DNA of 64,000 nucleotides from Phallusia mammillata (taxonomy: Eukaryota > Chordata > Ascidiacea > Phlebobranchia > Ascidiidae): positions 7,264 through 71,263 of the forward strand of contig QLIY01000450.1 in NCBI GenBank assembly GCA_003260075.1. The letters are read 5' to 3'. Positions within the stretch are counted from its first letter, which is position 1. The number at the start of each line of letters is the position of its first letter. A model generated the notes under the pieces. That model was not told the origin of the DNA. It made no database searches and was given only the letters and a program-made list of their open reading frames with translations. Below are positions 1-14,223 of this stretch, in pieces. The position numbers and the translations under genes are program-made.

Positions 1-135
1 GCCTATGTATTCCAAGGCTGATAAACTAATTTAAGCTTTTTTATTGCTAATTATTTGTATTTTTTTAAGACCGGTCCGCGATAAAATTTTAGTTTCAAAA
101 ACGGTCCGCAGTGCGAAAAAGGTTGCCGACCCCTG
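1..135. mobile_element. Right end of a hAT-like element, cut by the window edge
   Basis: The stretch ends in GGTTGCCGACCCCTG, the same terminal sequence that closes the complete hAT-like element at 32616-32868. The internal phrase 'ggtccgc' occurs twice, as is common in these non-autonomous elements. The left end lies outside the window, so target-site duplication cannot be checked. No coding capacity is visible. Confidence 0.55.
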
Positions 136-309
136 CTTTAACGCAACGCGTACCGAATGTTGCAGATATTAAAACTTGATTTAAATAAGGTTAAAATTTG
201 AAAAAGTAAATTGAAAAAGGTGAACATGTCGTGTTAAGAATAAGGAAGAGGCAAACGTGCACTGGCGGAGAAAGGGCATGGCAAATACGACCCAACTGTG
301 TGTTTTTAG

Positions 310-3300
310 ACATTGACGAATGTAAAGTGGGAGGTTATTGCCTATACAAGAACAACGTAACGATAACGCCAACGTGCATCAACTACAATGGCAGTTTTCA
401 GTGCAACTGTTCAAATGGATTCGAAAAAAGTAAACGTAATGATCAGGACCATTATGTCATTTATACTTGTGAGGGTAAGTATATCATTTAAACGTGTGAG
501 GGTTTTTATCAACTCGAAAAGTTTGGTTACGCATTAGGAAAAAGTTTTGTAGGCGTCTCCTGTAAATGAAGTGCACTGCAACAGTAAACAAACTTTTATT
601 TAAAAACAACTCAATCTTTTCATCTTCTTAAATTTCTTCACGTATTGTCAACAGCGACATCACACCTGGCAAAATTTGTGTTGTAATTTCGTTTAAGTAA
701 ATCTTTCGAGTCCGATTTTTTTAAGCTCGGGCTCGCTAAAATTATTGTCAAAAGTTCTGGCGCTAAAAGTACTGGCGTAGATAATTAACCATTGGAAATG
801 GGTTATAATAATACGTTTATGATTTGCTGTGAGATTTTGAAATCGGCAAAGAATCGGTTTCCTTTATTTAAACGTTATTGTTGCAAAACAACTTGCATCA
901 AAACAAAACAACTTGGGTGGTTTGGGGGGTGTAGAACATAAGTTGAGTAGACACTAATAAAACAACTGTTTACCTTACAAATACTTGTTCAATTTAGAAC
1001 AATGTACCCAACAAATCCTGACAAAAATATTTTAAGCATCATTATTTTTCTGGTCATGCTTGTTAAGGATGAAGGCTACATTATACTGCATGTTGTAGCG
1101 TAGTATAGATGCAGTGTTCAAAGTTAGAAGCAATAACATGCTTTTTTTTCATAGATAAAAAGTAAGCCCTTATAACCTCTCAAAAAACGACTTTTTTGCT
1201 TGTAAATACCATTAATCTGCTTTACAGATGTTAACGAATGCTCGAGTAGTCCATGTCACTCCAACGCAAAATGTGATAACACTTTTGGCGCACACATATG
1301 TACTTGCAAAGATGGGTTTCAAGGCAACGGAACAGAATGCACAGGTGGGCAGATTAAATAGAAGGCAAAGCAATTTTAAAAGATTTCTATTAAACTGACA
1401 AACTACCAGCATTCATACCGAAAAAGATTTTATCGTTTATTAAATGTCTGACTCTACTTTGATGTATTTTGGCAATACTCGTCATATTGCAGTTGTTTTA
1501 AGTAATTATCCATTCATGGCGACTTAGTCGAAAATGTATCACCCTAGTGACTCATTTTCTTTGACCGATATAGTTATGCTACATAACCTTAATGGGTCAT
1601 TTACGTTTCATAGTTACCTATTTGTTTATTTTTCGTAGATATCGATGAGTGCACTCTAAACTCAACCAACTGTGGGAACAATAGTGATTGCAATAACACC
1701 AGGGGCAGTTACAAATGCGAATGCCATTCTGGATACAAAAATAATGGGAACTTATGCGAAGGTTCTGAATGTTTATAATTCGTATCATGCTTGTTTATAT
1801 TAAAAGTATCGGTAGAAAGACAAAAACACTTGTATAACTTTCTGATAAAAGCTTTTCTGAAATCTCACTCATACCTGTGATTAAGTCTGAACTTGCATGA
1901 CTACGTAAAAAAAACAGTATCCACTACGGCTGATGAATATTCAGGGGTCTCTTAAATGAAATTCTTACTAAAAAAAGTTTGCATAGATGCTTCAGGGTCC
2001 CAGTTATGAATTTATATTCATCTGAATTAAATGCAAAGTTGGCTTGAATTGAAAGGGAATTAAATGCAATCCGTTTAATATCTCTCTCAAATGCAAACAC
2101 ATGTATTAAACGTTACAGATGTTGATGAATGTAGGATGGGGAATGATAATTGTCACAATCTCGCAATATGCAACAATTCCGCTGGTTCATATAAGTGCAA
2201 GTGCAAAAACGGCTACAGCGGAGATGGTCAACATTGTACGGGTAAGATATTCTTGTTTTGTGGCATAGACTAAACTTATAATTTTATACATTTTCAAAAT
2301 CAATATCCTAAACCGGTATTTCATGTGTCGATACATTCATTTTTTCCAGATATAAATGAATGTACAGTCGACATAAATTTATGTCATTCCAACGCAATTT
2401 GTAACAATACTGATGGTTCTTTTTTCTGCACCTGTAAAAGTGGGTTTAGTGGAAACGGACAACAATGCACAGGTGAATAGATTGCAAAAATTGTAATATG
2501 AACTCATTGGAGAATGACCGTAATTTCGTGACAATTCAGGCAACGCAATATTATATTAAAGCAACGTTTGGGACAACTTCAACAACATATTTGTAAAAAT
2601 CAAAATTATTTGTCATCACTCGAATACTAGGCCTACACCCGTTTTCTGTAACAAATATTTTATTGCGAAAAATTAAATACATTTTTTTATAATTTATCTG
2701 ATTTGCACCAGTATCAACCATTGTTTGCAGATATCAATGAATGTACATTCAACAAAACTGAATGTAATTTTAACGCAACTTGTACCAATACTGATGGTTC
2801 CTACAATTGCAACTGCAAAACTGGTTTTGCTGGTAATGGAACTCATTGTACAGGTTTGTTACAACGCAAAATTTCAAATGGGACTGTTTAAAAAATGGTG
2901 CAAAAGAACTAGATTAAGTCAGCCATACAGTTATAACTGTTTTCACAATTTGATACATATGTTCGTTTGTTTTGCCCGTTGGAGTGACTGGCTCCTTTTA
3001 GTGTAGCCGCTAGTTGGCGCTAAACGCACGTAATAATCTGTGCCATTTGCATGTCTAGCAAGTGTTTTAATAACGCAAGCATTGTTACAGTCATCGACGT
3101 GTGCAAGAACTGTGGAAATAACTCAAGGTGCGAAATCATTAAGGGCATTTACAGATGTATGTGCAATATTGGATATCAGTGGAATGGAGAAAAATGTAAG
3201 ACAATGGTTTACAACTCAAATTACAAATAGTTGCAATACAAAGTGTTTTTCACCTACTTTACACACAACAAACAGTAATGCAAAACCTGGTTTTCTTGCA

Positions 3301-6252
3301 GGTGAATCAATTTCTCAAAATTTATGCTTGACAGATCCATCAACTTGTGAGGAGGTGCTAAGTAAGGTAAAATTGCTGCGAACTATTTACTAATCCGCGT
3401 TTTTTAACTTTGTTCATGTTTAAGACTCTAGCAAATGCGACCACGAGCACAGCGGGAACGGAGTCTGCCAGCAGTTTTTTAACAGAAATTACAGCAAATC
3501 CGCAAACTTTGACTGCAGCTGTGACTAAGAAGGCCGTGGAGTTTATGCGAGATGTGAAACAAGCCGCCTTAGCGGGAACCATACAGGTAAGATATTTACT
3601 TATTAGGGCAGAAAAATATACCGATGTAAGTAAGTAAGTAAGCAAACAAATTAATCTAAAACCCATGTCTGATTATTTAGGTGACATCTGGCATCGCTAG
3701 TTCGATGTTAACCACCACCAGCAATCTCCTGCACGGTTTCCAGTCGCAGCAATCTGGTTCCCTTAATTCAACTGGTTTTTTAGAACTTCAGCGACAACAA
3801 ACTGAAGTTGTCAGAGCAATATCGTCGTTAGCCCTGCAAGTGAATCTCGTTTCAGCCAATGAAACTTTTACGTATGCAACCGATTCACTTTCAATGCAGG
3901 TATATTGTGGTTTAAGGACTTCGCTAATAATATTTATAAGCGAGGTACGAAAGTAACAATAGGCCCCGCGAGGGCTACACATTTGATTGTCCATAACTAC
4001 CACAAAACACATTGCTTTAAGATATTTTACACAGTTTTTTCGACTGTGGTTGACATAACACTGTGAACTTAGGCACAAGATATAGATGAAAACAACGAAG
4101 CTCCAGTGACGTACAGACCAAAACTTTCGGGAAATCCTGGTACATCCCAACCCCCTGTCATCATTATCCCAGTTTCTGCAACCAAGAAAGTGATGCGGAG
4201 TCGTCAAAAAAGATCCGGCAACGATTCTCAACCAGCATCTGTTCGCACTGCTTTTATTTTTTACCAAACATCGACGTTGTTTTACTCCGAAAAGAATGTG
4301 ACATCAGTATGTGCCTAAGTCTTGATTGACGTCGATGCAGTTTTGTAAACAAAAGTAACGGTTTAGGTTATTTCTGCCGAGCTTGGAGAAGAAAGTCCTG
4401 TTAATGATCTCGCGGATCCGGTAAGAATTCAACACGCAGGAGCGAGTTTCATAAACAAAAAGTCCCCATTATCAAACGACTCATTTAAGGTAAGCATGGC
4501 TCCTGACTGATAAAAGTAGTACCTTCATTTGTACAAACATCTAGTTGAACTTGGAAATCTTTTAGTCTCTAAAAACCACAGTGGAGTGCGTGCATTGGGA
4601 TTTTAACCAAAGTGAGTGGTCTACTAGTGGTTGCTGCCTGGATGAATCTTCGGATCCAATCGAATGTCGTTGTAATCATCTCACAAACTTCGCCTTGCTA
4701 GTTGTAAGATCTTGTGTTGATTTAATACAAAGCTGGTTACTGCAACACCAACAATTAAAACATACCTTTAGACTTTTTTTGCAAAATGTAACGTTTGTTT
4801 GTGAGCAGAATTCAAACACAGTTCCTGGTGACGTAGCACTCGACATTGTCAGTGACGTCGGTTGTATCCTTTCCATACTTGGCCTAACGTTCACCATCAT
4901 CGTGCATTGCCTCAACCGGTAAAAAACATCCCAACAGTTGATATATTTTACGATATTTTTAACGATATATTCTTGCAGTGACGTGCGACGGCGGCGTCCT
5001 GCAAAAATCCTTATAAACATTTGCTGCAACCTACTGATCGTCTACTTAATATTTGTCACCGGAGTTTCCCGTGCAGAAGCAGGCCACGCTTGTACGCTGG
5101 TAGCTGTACTGCTACATTACTTCATGCTTACCACCTGGTGTTGGATGGCCGTGTACAGTTACGACATGTACATGTCCGTTGTCAAAGTAAGATTGTATTT
5201 GGTTCTTTAAATACAAACTGCATATAACAGCAGTATCAAAATGCCCGTTCTGTTACAGGTGTTCAGACAAGACAAAGGAGCTTTTTTGCAGCGCGTTTCT
5301 GCTTTTTCATATGGCACCCCATTGTGTATCGTCTCCCTTACTCTAGTCATTACTATGGGACATTTCGACCAGCAGCATCAACCAGAGACCAACTTATGTA
5401 ACGAAGGTTCGTATAGCTGAGAAAATGTGTGTGGTTTGAACTTCAAAGTGGTAAATGGAATTTAATATTTTGACGTCGTTTCTTGAGGTCTATTTTTGTT
5501 AATTTTATGCCGTTAATGAGCTGTTATAAATTATGTAGGTGGCACTAGTATCTTTTACACAACGTATCGAGCTGATAATATGTGCTGGTTAACCGGACAT
5601 TCTTTGAACATCGCATTTCTTCTTCCCGTGGGAATTCTTTTCCTTTTCAACGTAGCAGTTTTCGTTGCAGTTTTGCGTGAGATTTCCTGCAAAAATATCG
5701 AGGTACGTTTAGAAAGAGAAATAGTAAACTATATGCTTACATGTGTAAACCCCTTAGTCACAAACAAACTCAATGAAGCGAACCAACAAACAAATGTTTC
5801 TTATTGCTGCGAGCATGTCAGCCATGATGGGAGTAACGTGGGTCTTTGGATATCTCATGCTAATTTCGGAAGACGCTATCTATTTCAGCATCATGAGTTG
5901 GCTTTTTGCAATGTTCAACGCTTTGCAGGTACTTGATGTTAGTTGTCTTAAAAATACTTGTCGTTAAAAATACTTAAAAATACAACTTTATACAACCTGC
6001 CGAAATTAAAATTATTTTCCGCACAAATTGTCTTAAAACACTAATATGATATGATTGCACTTGTAGGGAGTGATGATATTTATTTTCACATCTGTTCGAT
6101 CACCCGAACTGCGCAAAACTTGGTTGAATCCAATTCGCTCAGTCATATCACGTGGTTCTTCCACCGTCAGTGGTAAGATGAGGATGCACAGCCAATCATA
6201 CGACGTATCGCAAAGTTATCAGGGAACAATCACAGACGAAACACACTTTTAG
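310..6252 (+). CDS. Adhesion GPCR gene A (EGF-GAIN-7TM), 5' end outside window
   Basis: Nineteen exons: 310-474, 1228-1344, 1639-1761, 2119-2241, 2350-2472, 2731-2853, 3091-3195, 3302-3366, 3425-3586, 3681-3899, 4073-4306, 4367-4489, 4566-4703, 4809-4918, 4979-5186, 5259-5406, 5539-5702, 5758-5928, 6067-6252. Exons 1-7 each encode one EGF module, most with the calcium-binding start D-[IV]-[DN]-E-C, and all are phase 1-1. The next exons form the GAIN domain, with an RQKR site at 4202-4213. The GPS exon holds paired Cys, CRCNHLTNF and predicted self-cleavage after base 4682 (HL|T). The rest encodes seven hydrophobic helices and a short tail. The first EGF matches the second EGF of gene B, so signal-peptide and lectin-like exons probably lie upstream of the window. 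A is the closest relative of B in the array. Family role: cell-surface adhesion/signalling receptor; ligand unknown. Confidence 0.88.
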
Positions 6253-7089
6253 AATTTCGATGAAGCGAATGCAATTCTGTGTACGTTATAATTAGCGCTG
6301 AATGTGTGAAATATGCATGTGAATATAGCACTGTGGGTAAGCTGTGACTAAGATGATATAAATATTTATACATCTAAAGTGTTATATTGGATTATTTATT
6401 TGTGTTTGTATGTGTAACATGTATTACACAAGAAAGTTCTAATACAGTTATGTCCCAAAAAACAACAACAATTTCAGTTATAAAAGTTCACAAAAGGTAT
6501 TTTATACCATCGTGATAAATCTTAAGGCGTGTCTTAGCATTGTGTTTTTTTTCATTGACAAACAGGTAGACATGTTCGTATCCTTAAGAGGTTAGCACTG
6601 TGGGTGCGTCAGGTAGTCAGTCATATATAGAAATTACCAGCAACACTAAATAGGTTGCTTTACGTTATATTTAGTGAGGGCAGTGTCATCAAGAAGACAA
6701 AAACGACGTCTAGTTATTGAGAAAAACAGCTACCAAACGTCACTGCTGCATCGCTCAATTGAACAATTGAGAAACCAGAAGCACTCTGTATACTGTAATT
6801 TGCCAACTTCCTATATTTTAGCGAGGGAGCAAGTAACGAATGATGATCTGACTAAGCCATTAATCAAAGTGATCGCGTGAATGTAAACGATACAGGAACC
6901 TTACGTACTCAAGCATTTAGAGTTTTACAGCTTACAGCTCGTAGGAAGGCAGCTATTTGCAAAAAAGTGTGTCTTTTTTCAGTAAACATATTTTGGACGA
7001 CAGTTTTGACGTTGAACTACAATAGTTACTGGTTGAAGTGGAAACAACAGCAACAACAACAATAATAACAACTTAGCTGTGTGGGAACA
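6253..7089. other. Spacer between receptor genes A and B
   Basis: This AT-rich spacer should hold the 3' UTR of gene A and the promoter of gene B. A short open frame at 6674-6880 has no recognisable domain. A CAA-rich run (about 7047-7062) precedes the gene B start. I see no other gene here. Confidence 0.5.
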
Positions 7090-10000
7090 ATGAAAACAAA
7101 ACGCAGCATAAACCGATACTTAGCGTGGATAACTTTTTGTACTTTCGGTTGCTATGTTGTGGTGGCACAAAGAGGTGTATAGTTTTGTTTTACATTTTGT
7201 TACCCATTTTGTTTAACTTTGTTATTGTGCCGATGTGACTATACACCGGATGGATAACCGTGAGGTGAATCATGTAGCAACTAGAGCTTGATAAAGAATG
7301 ACTAGGGCGGAGAACATGTCAAGAAGATTGGCTTAATGAAACACTAAAGCTTTAAAATGTGCACCGATCATTCCATTAAAGTTGGTTGCTATATCAACTA
7401 ATTTGGCCAGTTTGACAACCTGCTGTAAAGCAATGTCAAATTCAACCAGATGTGTGTTTCATCTACTTACATTTCAGGATCCGTCTATCAAGTTGACGAT
7501 GTTGTGTATTTTGTGGGGGATCATGGTGTCAATTGTTCATCCGCCGAACTACAGTGTAAGAAATATAACGGAACACTATTTAACTTAACGGAAGACTACC
7601 TGCAATTTGCTCGGACACTGACACAACGAAGTATTTCCAATTTCACATGTGATAGCCAAACCAACACAATCGAAGCTGGTAATGCTTAGAATTGTTGTGG
7701 CTATTGTGATAGTAGACGTCGTTGCATGAAATTGACACGTACCTTCTCTGGTCGTGTCACGTATAAACAATGGGCAACAAAAATAGACAAATCTGCCATT
7801 CTGTCTGATATTTTAACTAAAAACACAAAATATGATAAGCAAACCGTTTACTGAACAAAATATTGTATTTTTTAACATAACCTGCACTTTCAAATGATAC
7901 ATGTTGTCCTTTAATATTTCCATGCTATCTTGTCCATCGGTTCGTGTTTGGTCGTACCCACTAAACACACTGTTTTGCTTCAGAAAAATCGGGAAAATTT
8001 TACGTCATGGGTAGTAATGCGACGCAATGTCGCACTTTTAACAGAACCAGCAACAGAACGGAATGGACTGACGGAAGTACAATAGCGTTATTCATTTGTC
8101 AGATTCCAGGTACGTTGTTATTTGTCTGATGTAGATTAACGCACAAAGTTCTTTTTGTGCCGTGAATAAAGTAAGCAATGCGCATAATATTACAAGATTG
8201 CAGTAATTAACTCTCTGCATCTCGACAACAAACTAGTTACTTTATTAAACCTCACATTGTATTGAATACAAGAACGTTACACAAATTTTACACTGTATTA
8301 TTTTAAAGGAACATATGGAAAAACGATGATTGGTAGTAGCCGCAATTCGAAATGGACGTTTCTAAACATTACGATGTCTCGAAGGTTTTGCAGCAAACCG
8401 ATATCATGTGGCCAAATTAATTTTGGAAGCGATAACATTGAATTTCATTTATTGCACAACGAGAGCAATTTCGTAAGTTTTAATCTGTCGACGGACAAAA
8501 AATGCTGGTGGAGGGACAATTATACGATCCAATGGAATGAATTCTTAAACAACTCAGGTAATAAATCTTGGATACATAACTTAAACGAATATAGGTACAG
8601 TTTTGTACATGTTTTGCAGACTCGACGTGCTTAACAGGGGCCGAATGTAATGACTACATATGCAACTGCACAGAAGGGTTTACAGCCAATAGCATTAATT
8701 GTACAGGTACGTAAATACATTTCTAATTATTATGGATAGTTCAAAGGTCAAAGAGTACTGAATATACGCAGCGCAGTTTCAATTTAAGTGGACTACCCAC
8801 TGTTGGTTTTACGGAAACAATCTTGCGCTTATTCTAGTAAAAAAAAAACTATTTGAAAATGTATTTTTTTAAAACTGTTTTTACTTTAATGCACACTTGC
8901 GATCCCCAATAAAATTGATAAATGTTTGCGGGTGTCGCAATTTCGATTTACAAAAGTAGTGATTATTCGAGCATTTGAGAACTAATACAGTAATGTTTTT
9001 GCAGATAAAGACGAATGTAAAATATCTGGATATTGCCGTTTTTTCCACAACACCACTGAAACGCCACAGTGCAACAATACAATTGGAAGCTTTAACTGCT
9101 CATGTCCGGAAGGATACAACACAACAAAAGATGAAAACAATAAAGTTACATGCAAAGGTTTGCAAAATATATGTAAAAATTATACAAAATATTTATATCC
9201 TGTACATAGCAAAAAAATGGCGCACTGGGAAAGCTACCACTTGCACAATATAAGTTATAAGTTATAACATACGTCTTCAGATGTGAATGAATGTATTGAG
9301 TCGCCGTGCGTTGTGGAAAGTCACGGACCCCACAAAGACATTTACAAGAACGCAACCGAAGTTAATTGCACAAACCACTATGGAAGTTACGACTGTTTGT
9401 GTCCAAAAGGATTTGTTTGGAATAAGACCGTCAAATATTGCCAAGGTAGACGTTTTTTATTCGTGATATATAATCGAGGACGTTTAGTTGCTAGTCAGAT
9501 TTGAAATATTTCGTCCCGGTTTATACTTCACACATGTGGAGAATACGGTCATTAAGTTGCCTGAAATAACTGGTAATTGGTAAGCTGGTAATTGTAAACG
9601 GTCTATAACTGCGTTGAAGTCAATGAAGAAGTATTGCGCGGCTCTACGTAAGATTCTGGTAATTTTAATCAAAACTAAAACAATTTAGCCTAATAGCATA
9701 ATTAATAAAAGGTCACCTTATCAACAAAAGGAAAAAAAATGTCTCAAACGGGTCAAAAGAGATTTATAAATAGTAGCCGACACTTAGAACGCGCAGACGG
9801 ATCATTTACTATTGCTTTAATGGTTTAGTTACTGTCGTACACTTCGAGGAGCGTTGAGTGGACGCGAAACTAAACCAACACCAATAAAAATTCAAAAAAC
9901 AAATTTGTCAATCGCATTAAACCGCCACTTGAGCAATATTTTGATGTATGTAATGTACATGTACATGCACGCAGATATTGATGAGTGCAAAACAAATGCC

Positions 10001-13000
10001 AGCAGCTGTTCTTCTAATTGTTCCTGCGTCAACACCTTGGGCTCCCACAACTGCGTGTATCTAAACAGATTTACTGGAAACAGAACGCAATGTATAGGTT
10101 TGTTATCAATTGATACATTCTGAGTAAGGCTAAACGTTGTGATGTTTTACTAAGGTAACCACTAACGCGTTTTCGACAGATATTAATGAATGCGATAATG
10201 CACAACAATGTTGGAACAACAGCCACTGTGTTAATACCGAAGGCAATTACACCTGCCACTGTAACTCCGGTTATCAATTAAACGGAAATTTTTGCAAAGG
10301 TTGGTGCATTTTACACAGTAATACACGTCAAAAAGACTAAAAAATCTTACGATGCATTGGAAAACATAAAAGTAAATAATCCAGAGAGTTCGCATCGTTG
10401 TACAAAAAACATGAAGGTTCAACAAACGAGCACAGTCCTTAACTTTCTTTATTATTGAAATGTCTTTGCAATAAATCAAAGTTGGTTTATTGAATCAACC
10501 GCCCGTTTACCCACATGTGTATAATAGAATCAGGTGCAATGCAACTTCATTGTAAAACAGGTAAAACTTAGTGTATTATGATGTTGTATTATGAGGCTAA
10601 TTTAAAAATGCCACAATTAGTTTTAAAGATTAAATTTAACAAAAACTACTTGCAGATATAGACGAGTGTGATAGTTCCTCGCAATGTGGCAGCAATGCCC
10701 TGTGTGTGAATACGAACGGCAGCTACAATTGTATTTGCAATGCAGGTTACCATTTAGAGGGGAAAATATGTGAGTAAGAGCAAACTTTTGTTAATGTAAT
10801 AAAAAAACGTTTGCAGGCAAGTTTGTAAACAATTGTGTTGTATTAGGTAAGGGTGTGCTTCAATCTGTATGCACCACAAACAAAACAGCCTGCGAAGACG
10901 CCATTCAACAGGTGTGTTATATAATATTCATTACACTCACATTACTGCTGTTTCCACAACAAGCTAGAGCCAAGTTTCCAAATCGCTTTTAAATATTCAT
11001 CATACACATCACTGTATGAGATAAATGTAAGACAGGTGTGATTACAAAATCTAATAGGATGTTGTTAATTCAGTCAATCGCAAATGCCACAACAAGCACA
11101 ACTGCAACGGAGACAGTCTCACTTCTACTTGGTGAAATTACATCCGATCCACAAGCTCTAACTCCTGGTGTGATTAACATTGCAGCTCAATTTATTGGCA
11201 ATATATCGAAAGCAGCATCAGCAGGAAATATAAATGTGAGTCCCATCCTATTTTTACTTTCTTTCCTTTTGACGGATAACCAATGCCAACAAAATCTTTT
11301 CTGTCATCAGGTTACATCTAGTCTTGCCAATTCAACAATATTGACAGCCAGCAATATATTTCGAAGTTCGTCCGTGTTACTCCGATCACAACGAACTGAA
11401 GTTGTGCGAGCAATATCAGCGCTACTGTTACAAGTTAATCTTGACACCCCAAACGAAACATTTACTTTTGCTACTGAATCTATTTCTGTCAAGGTGCAAC
11501 ATTATAAACAGTGTTGTTTTTTCAACTAACGAAAAAATGCAAAAAATCAAAAAAATCAGGGGGGCTTTTGCTCGCGTAATACTGTGGTTTATCCATATTT
11601 TTACGCAGGTACAAGATATATATGTCAACAGCAAGGACCCAGTTGTTTTTGAACCTGCGCTTTCAAGCAATTTAAATACATTCAATCCACCTGTGATCAA
11701 CATTCCAGCAACCGCAATTGCAAAATTTACACAAACTCGGGGCAAGCGTTCGACTAACTCTTCACAACCAACCACTGTACGCTCAGCTTTTATATATTAC
11801 GACAGATCAACTTTGTTTGACTCCGAAAATGTTTCGGTACGTTCATTTTTTAACAGAGTGAGCAACAACGTTTCTGTGAACATCCGTTGTGGTTTAGGTT
11901 ATATCCGCTGAGCTTGGAGACGGAAGTCCGGTGAATAATCTAACAGATCCGGTAAAGATACAACATCCAGGAGAGGCTGCTAATTATGGAGAAAAGACTG
12001 CAACCGATAACTCTTTCATGGTAGTAAACCGTGGCATTTGGCCAAATCCATTATATATGCTTTTCTGTAGAGACTATTTAAACAGGTTGAATTGATAAAC
12101 CGTATATACCATGTAGGCAGCGAGAACCACATTGGAATGTGTGCATTGGGATTTTAATCGAAGCGCGTGGTCGACAAATGGATGTTGTCTGGATCATTCT
12201 ACGGACCCAAAGGAATGTCGCTGCAATCATCTCACAAACTTTGCCTTACTCGTCGTAAGTACAGAAGTATCACTCAAATGCAACGTAACCTTTCTTGACA
12301 TTTTTTTGTAATCTTAAAAATTAAATAATAATGACAACATCGATTATATTCACATGTACGTTAGAATATGGTTTGAGCACAATTATTTGTCTTTTATTTT
12401 GTTTCACATATATATATATATATATTTAATCGTTGATAATTGTAATGCAGAATTCAAAGATTGTTCCTAGTGACGTAGCACTTGACATTGTCAGTGACGT
12501 TGGTTGCATCCTTTCTATTCTTGGTCTGGCTTTCACAATCATCGTGCATTGCCTTCATCGGTAAAACTCAAAATATCTAAACACATATCAACCATTTAAT
12601 GTAACAATTCAATTTCTGCAGTGAACTCCGACGCCGCCGCCCTGCAAAGATTCTCATAAACATTTGCTGCAACCTGCTGGTCGTATACCTGATTTTTGTC
12701 ACTGGAGTTTCCCGAGCAAACGCAGGCCACGCTTGCACGCTGGTAGCTGTACTGTTACACTACTTCATGCTTACCACCTGGTGCTGGATGGCCGTGTACA
12801 GCTACGACATGTACATGTCTGTTGTTAAGGTATTACTGACTAATTGGCCTAAATGTTATTGATCAACAGTAGAAAATAGCGGCCAAGACAAGAATAGCTT
12901 CGCAAAATATTGTTGTAAAGTGAATAGCTAACGCTAATAGCGAACATAGTGTTTGATCCTTAGAACACGCTGTAGGTACAGTGACTATCAATAACCGCGA

Positions 13001-14223
13001 TACATTTGGTACATTTTAAATACCTACAGGTGTTCAGGGAAGATACTGGGGGATTTCTTCAACGCGTTTCCGCATTTTCATACGGCTCTCCACTGGTTGT
13101 CGTCAGTCTGACTCTTGCTTTAACATTGGGATACGCCGATCATCGATCAAAAGTTGCTACCAATTTGTGTAACGAAGGTTCGTAACAACTTCGCAGGCTA
13201 ACTCAGTCATTATAACACTGTACAATATTGATTAGCATCATTTTTGGCGTTGCTTGAAGCGGATAATTCCAACGTAAGAACAAGGTTTAAAATTATTTAC
13301 TGCAATCATGAAGAACCTTAAGACTTTTGAAACCTTACGACGCATCACATTTTTGGCATTCTGATTATTATCTTTAGTAATCATAACTTCTCAATTCGCG
13401 TTCAATTGATTAAATTGTTGGCCGATTTGTTTAATTGATAACGTAAACCTTTAATACGATGACATTTCAATTTAAACAGTCATAGAGGTCATCAAGAGGG
13501 GCGAATTGCTTAACGTACGTTAAAACCCTGTCTAACGACGTCATACAAATGATAAATATCATAAGGTCGAATCAAACGTATTTCCGATTTAGATGACGCC
13601 AATATTTTCTATTCGACGTATCGCGCTGAAAATATGTGCTGGTTAACCGGACATTCTTTGAACTTTGCATTTCTTCTTCCCGTGGGAATTCTCTTCCTGT
13701 TCAACTTAGGAGTTTTCGTGACTGTATTGCGTGAAATTTCCTGCAAAAATATTGAGGTAAGTTGTACAAACACTAAAAATACTGCGTTTTTTTATTGCAA
13801 AATACACTCAGGCACAAACAAGCTCCATGAAGCGAACAAACAAACAAATGTTTATTATCGCTTCGAGCATGTCAGCTATCATGGGGATGACCTGGGTGTT
13901 CGGATATCTCATGCTTATCTCGAACGACGAGATCTACTTCAGCATTATGAGTTGGCTTTTCGCAATATTTAACACCTTGCAGGTAATTTGAGGATGCAAA
14001 GTTGCCACAAATAAACAAGCCTCCATTAAGTACATGGTTTTTGTTGTTGTAGGGGGTAGTGATATTTTTTCTCACATCTGTTCGCTCCCCTGAATTGCGT
14101 AAGATTTGGTGGGTTCCGATTCGTTCGATTGTATCCCAGAATACTTCATCTACATCTGGCAGCCGTGGATTGGGTACCAACTCTCAGTCTTACAAAGAAA
14201 CGTTTCAAAGCACACAGTCGTAA
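7090..14223 (+). CDS. Adhesion GPCR gene B (CTLD-like, EGF, GAIN, 7TM)
   Basis: Twenty-two exons: 7090-7174, 7478-7678, 7984-8109, 8309-8557, 8620-8706, 9005-9157, 9281-9445, 9975-10097, 10180-10299, 10656-10769, 10847-10911, 11074-11235, 11311-11493, 11609-11836, 11898-12020, 12117-12254, 12451-12560, 12622-12829, 13030-13177, 13593-13756, 13812-13982, 14053-14223. They total 3294 nt, giving 1097 residues with phase kept throughout. Exon 1 is a signal peptide ending in VVVAQR. Exons 2-3 (residues about 29-137) look like a divergent C-type lectin-like domain (VYFVGD, AELQCKKYNGTL, EWTDG, ALFICQ). Exon 4 is an unnamed module shared with genes C and D. Exons 5-10 are six EGF modules, the first short. 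GAIN carries RGKR at 11738-11749; the GPS cleaves after base 12233. The seven helices occupy about residues 775-1035. An adhesion receptor is clear; vertebrate orthology is not. Confidence 0.9.

Noticed and set aside
3788..4267. 159-residue minus-strand frame opposite gene A
   Set aside because: Antisense shadow of GAIN exons with no domain features.
6674..6880. Basic 68-residue frame between genes A and B
   Set aside because: No domain, no signal, no splice context; likely chance or UTR.
12411..12428. TA dinucleotide tract in a gene B intron (others near 59695 and 59855)
   Set aside because: Ordinary short microsatellites without further structure.
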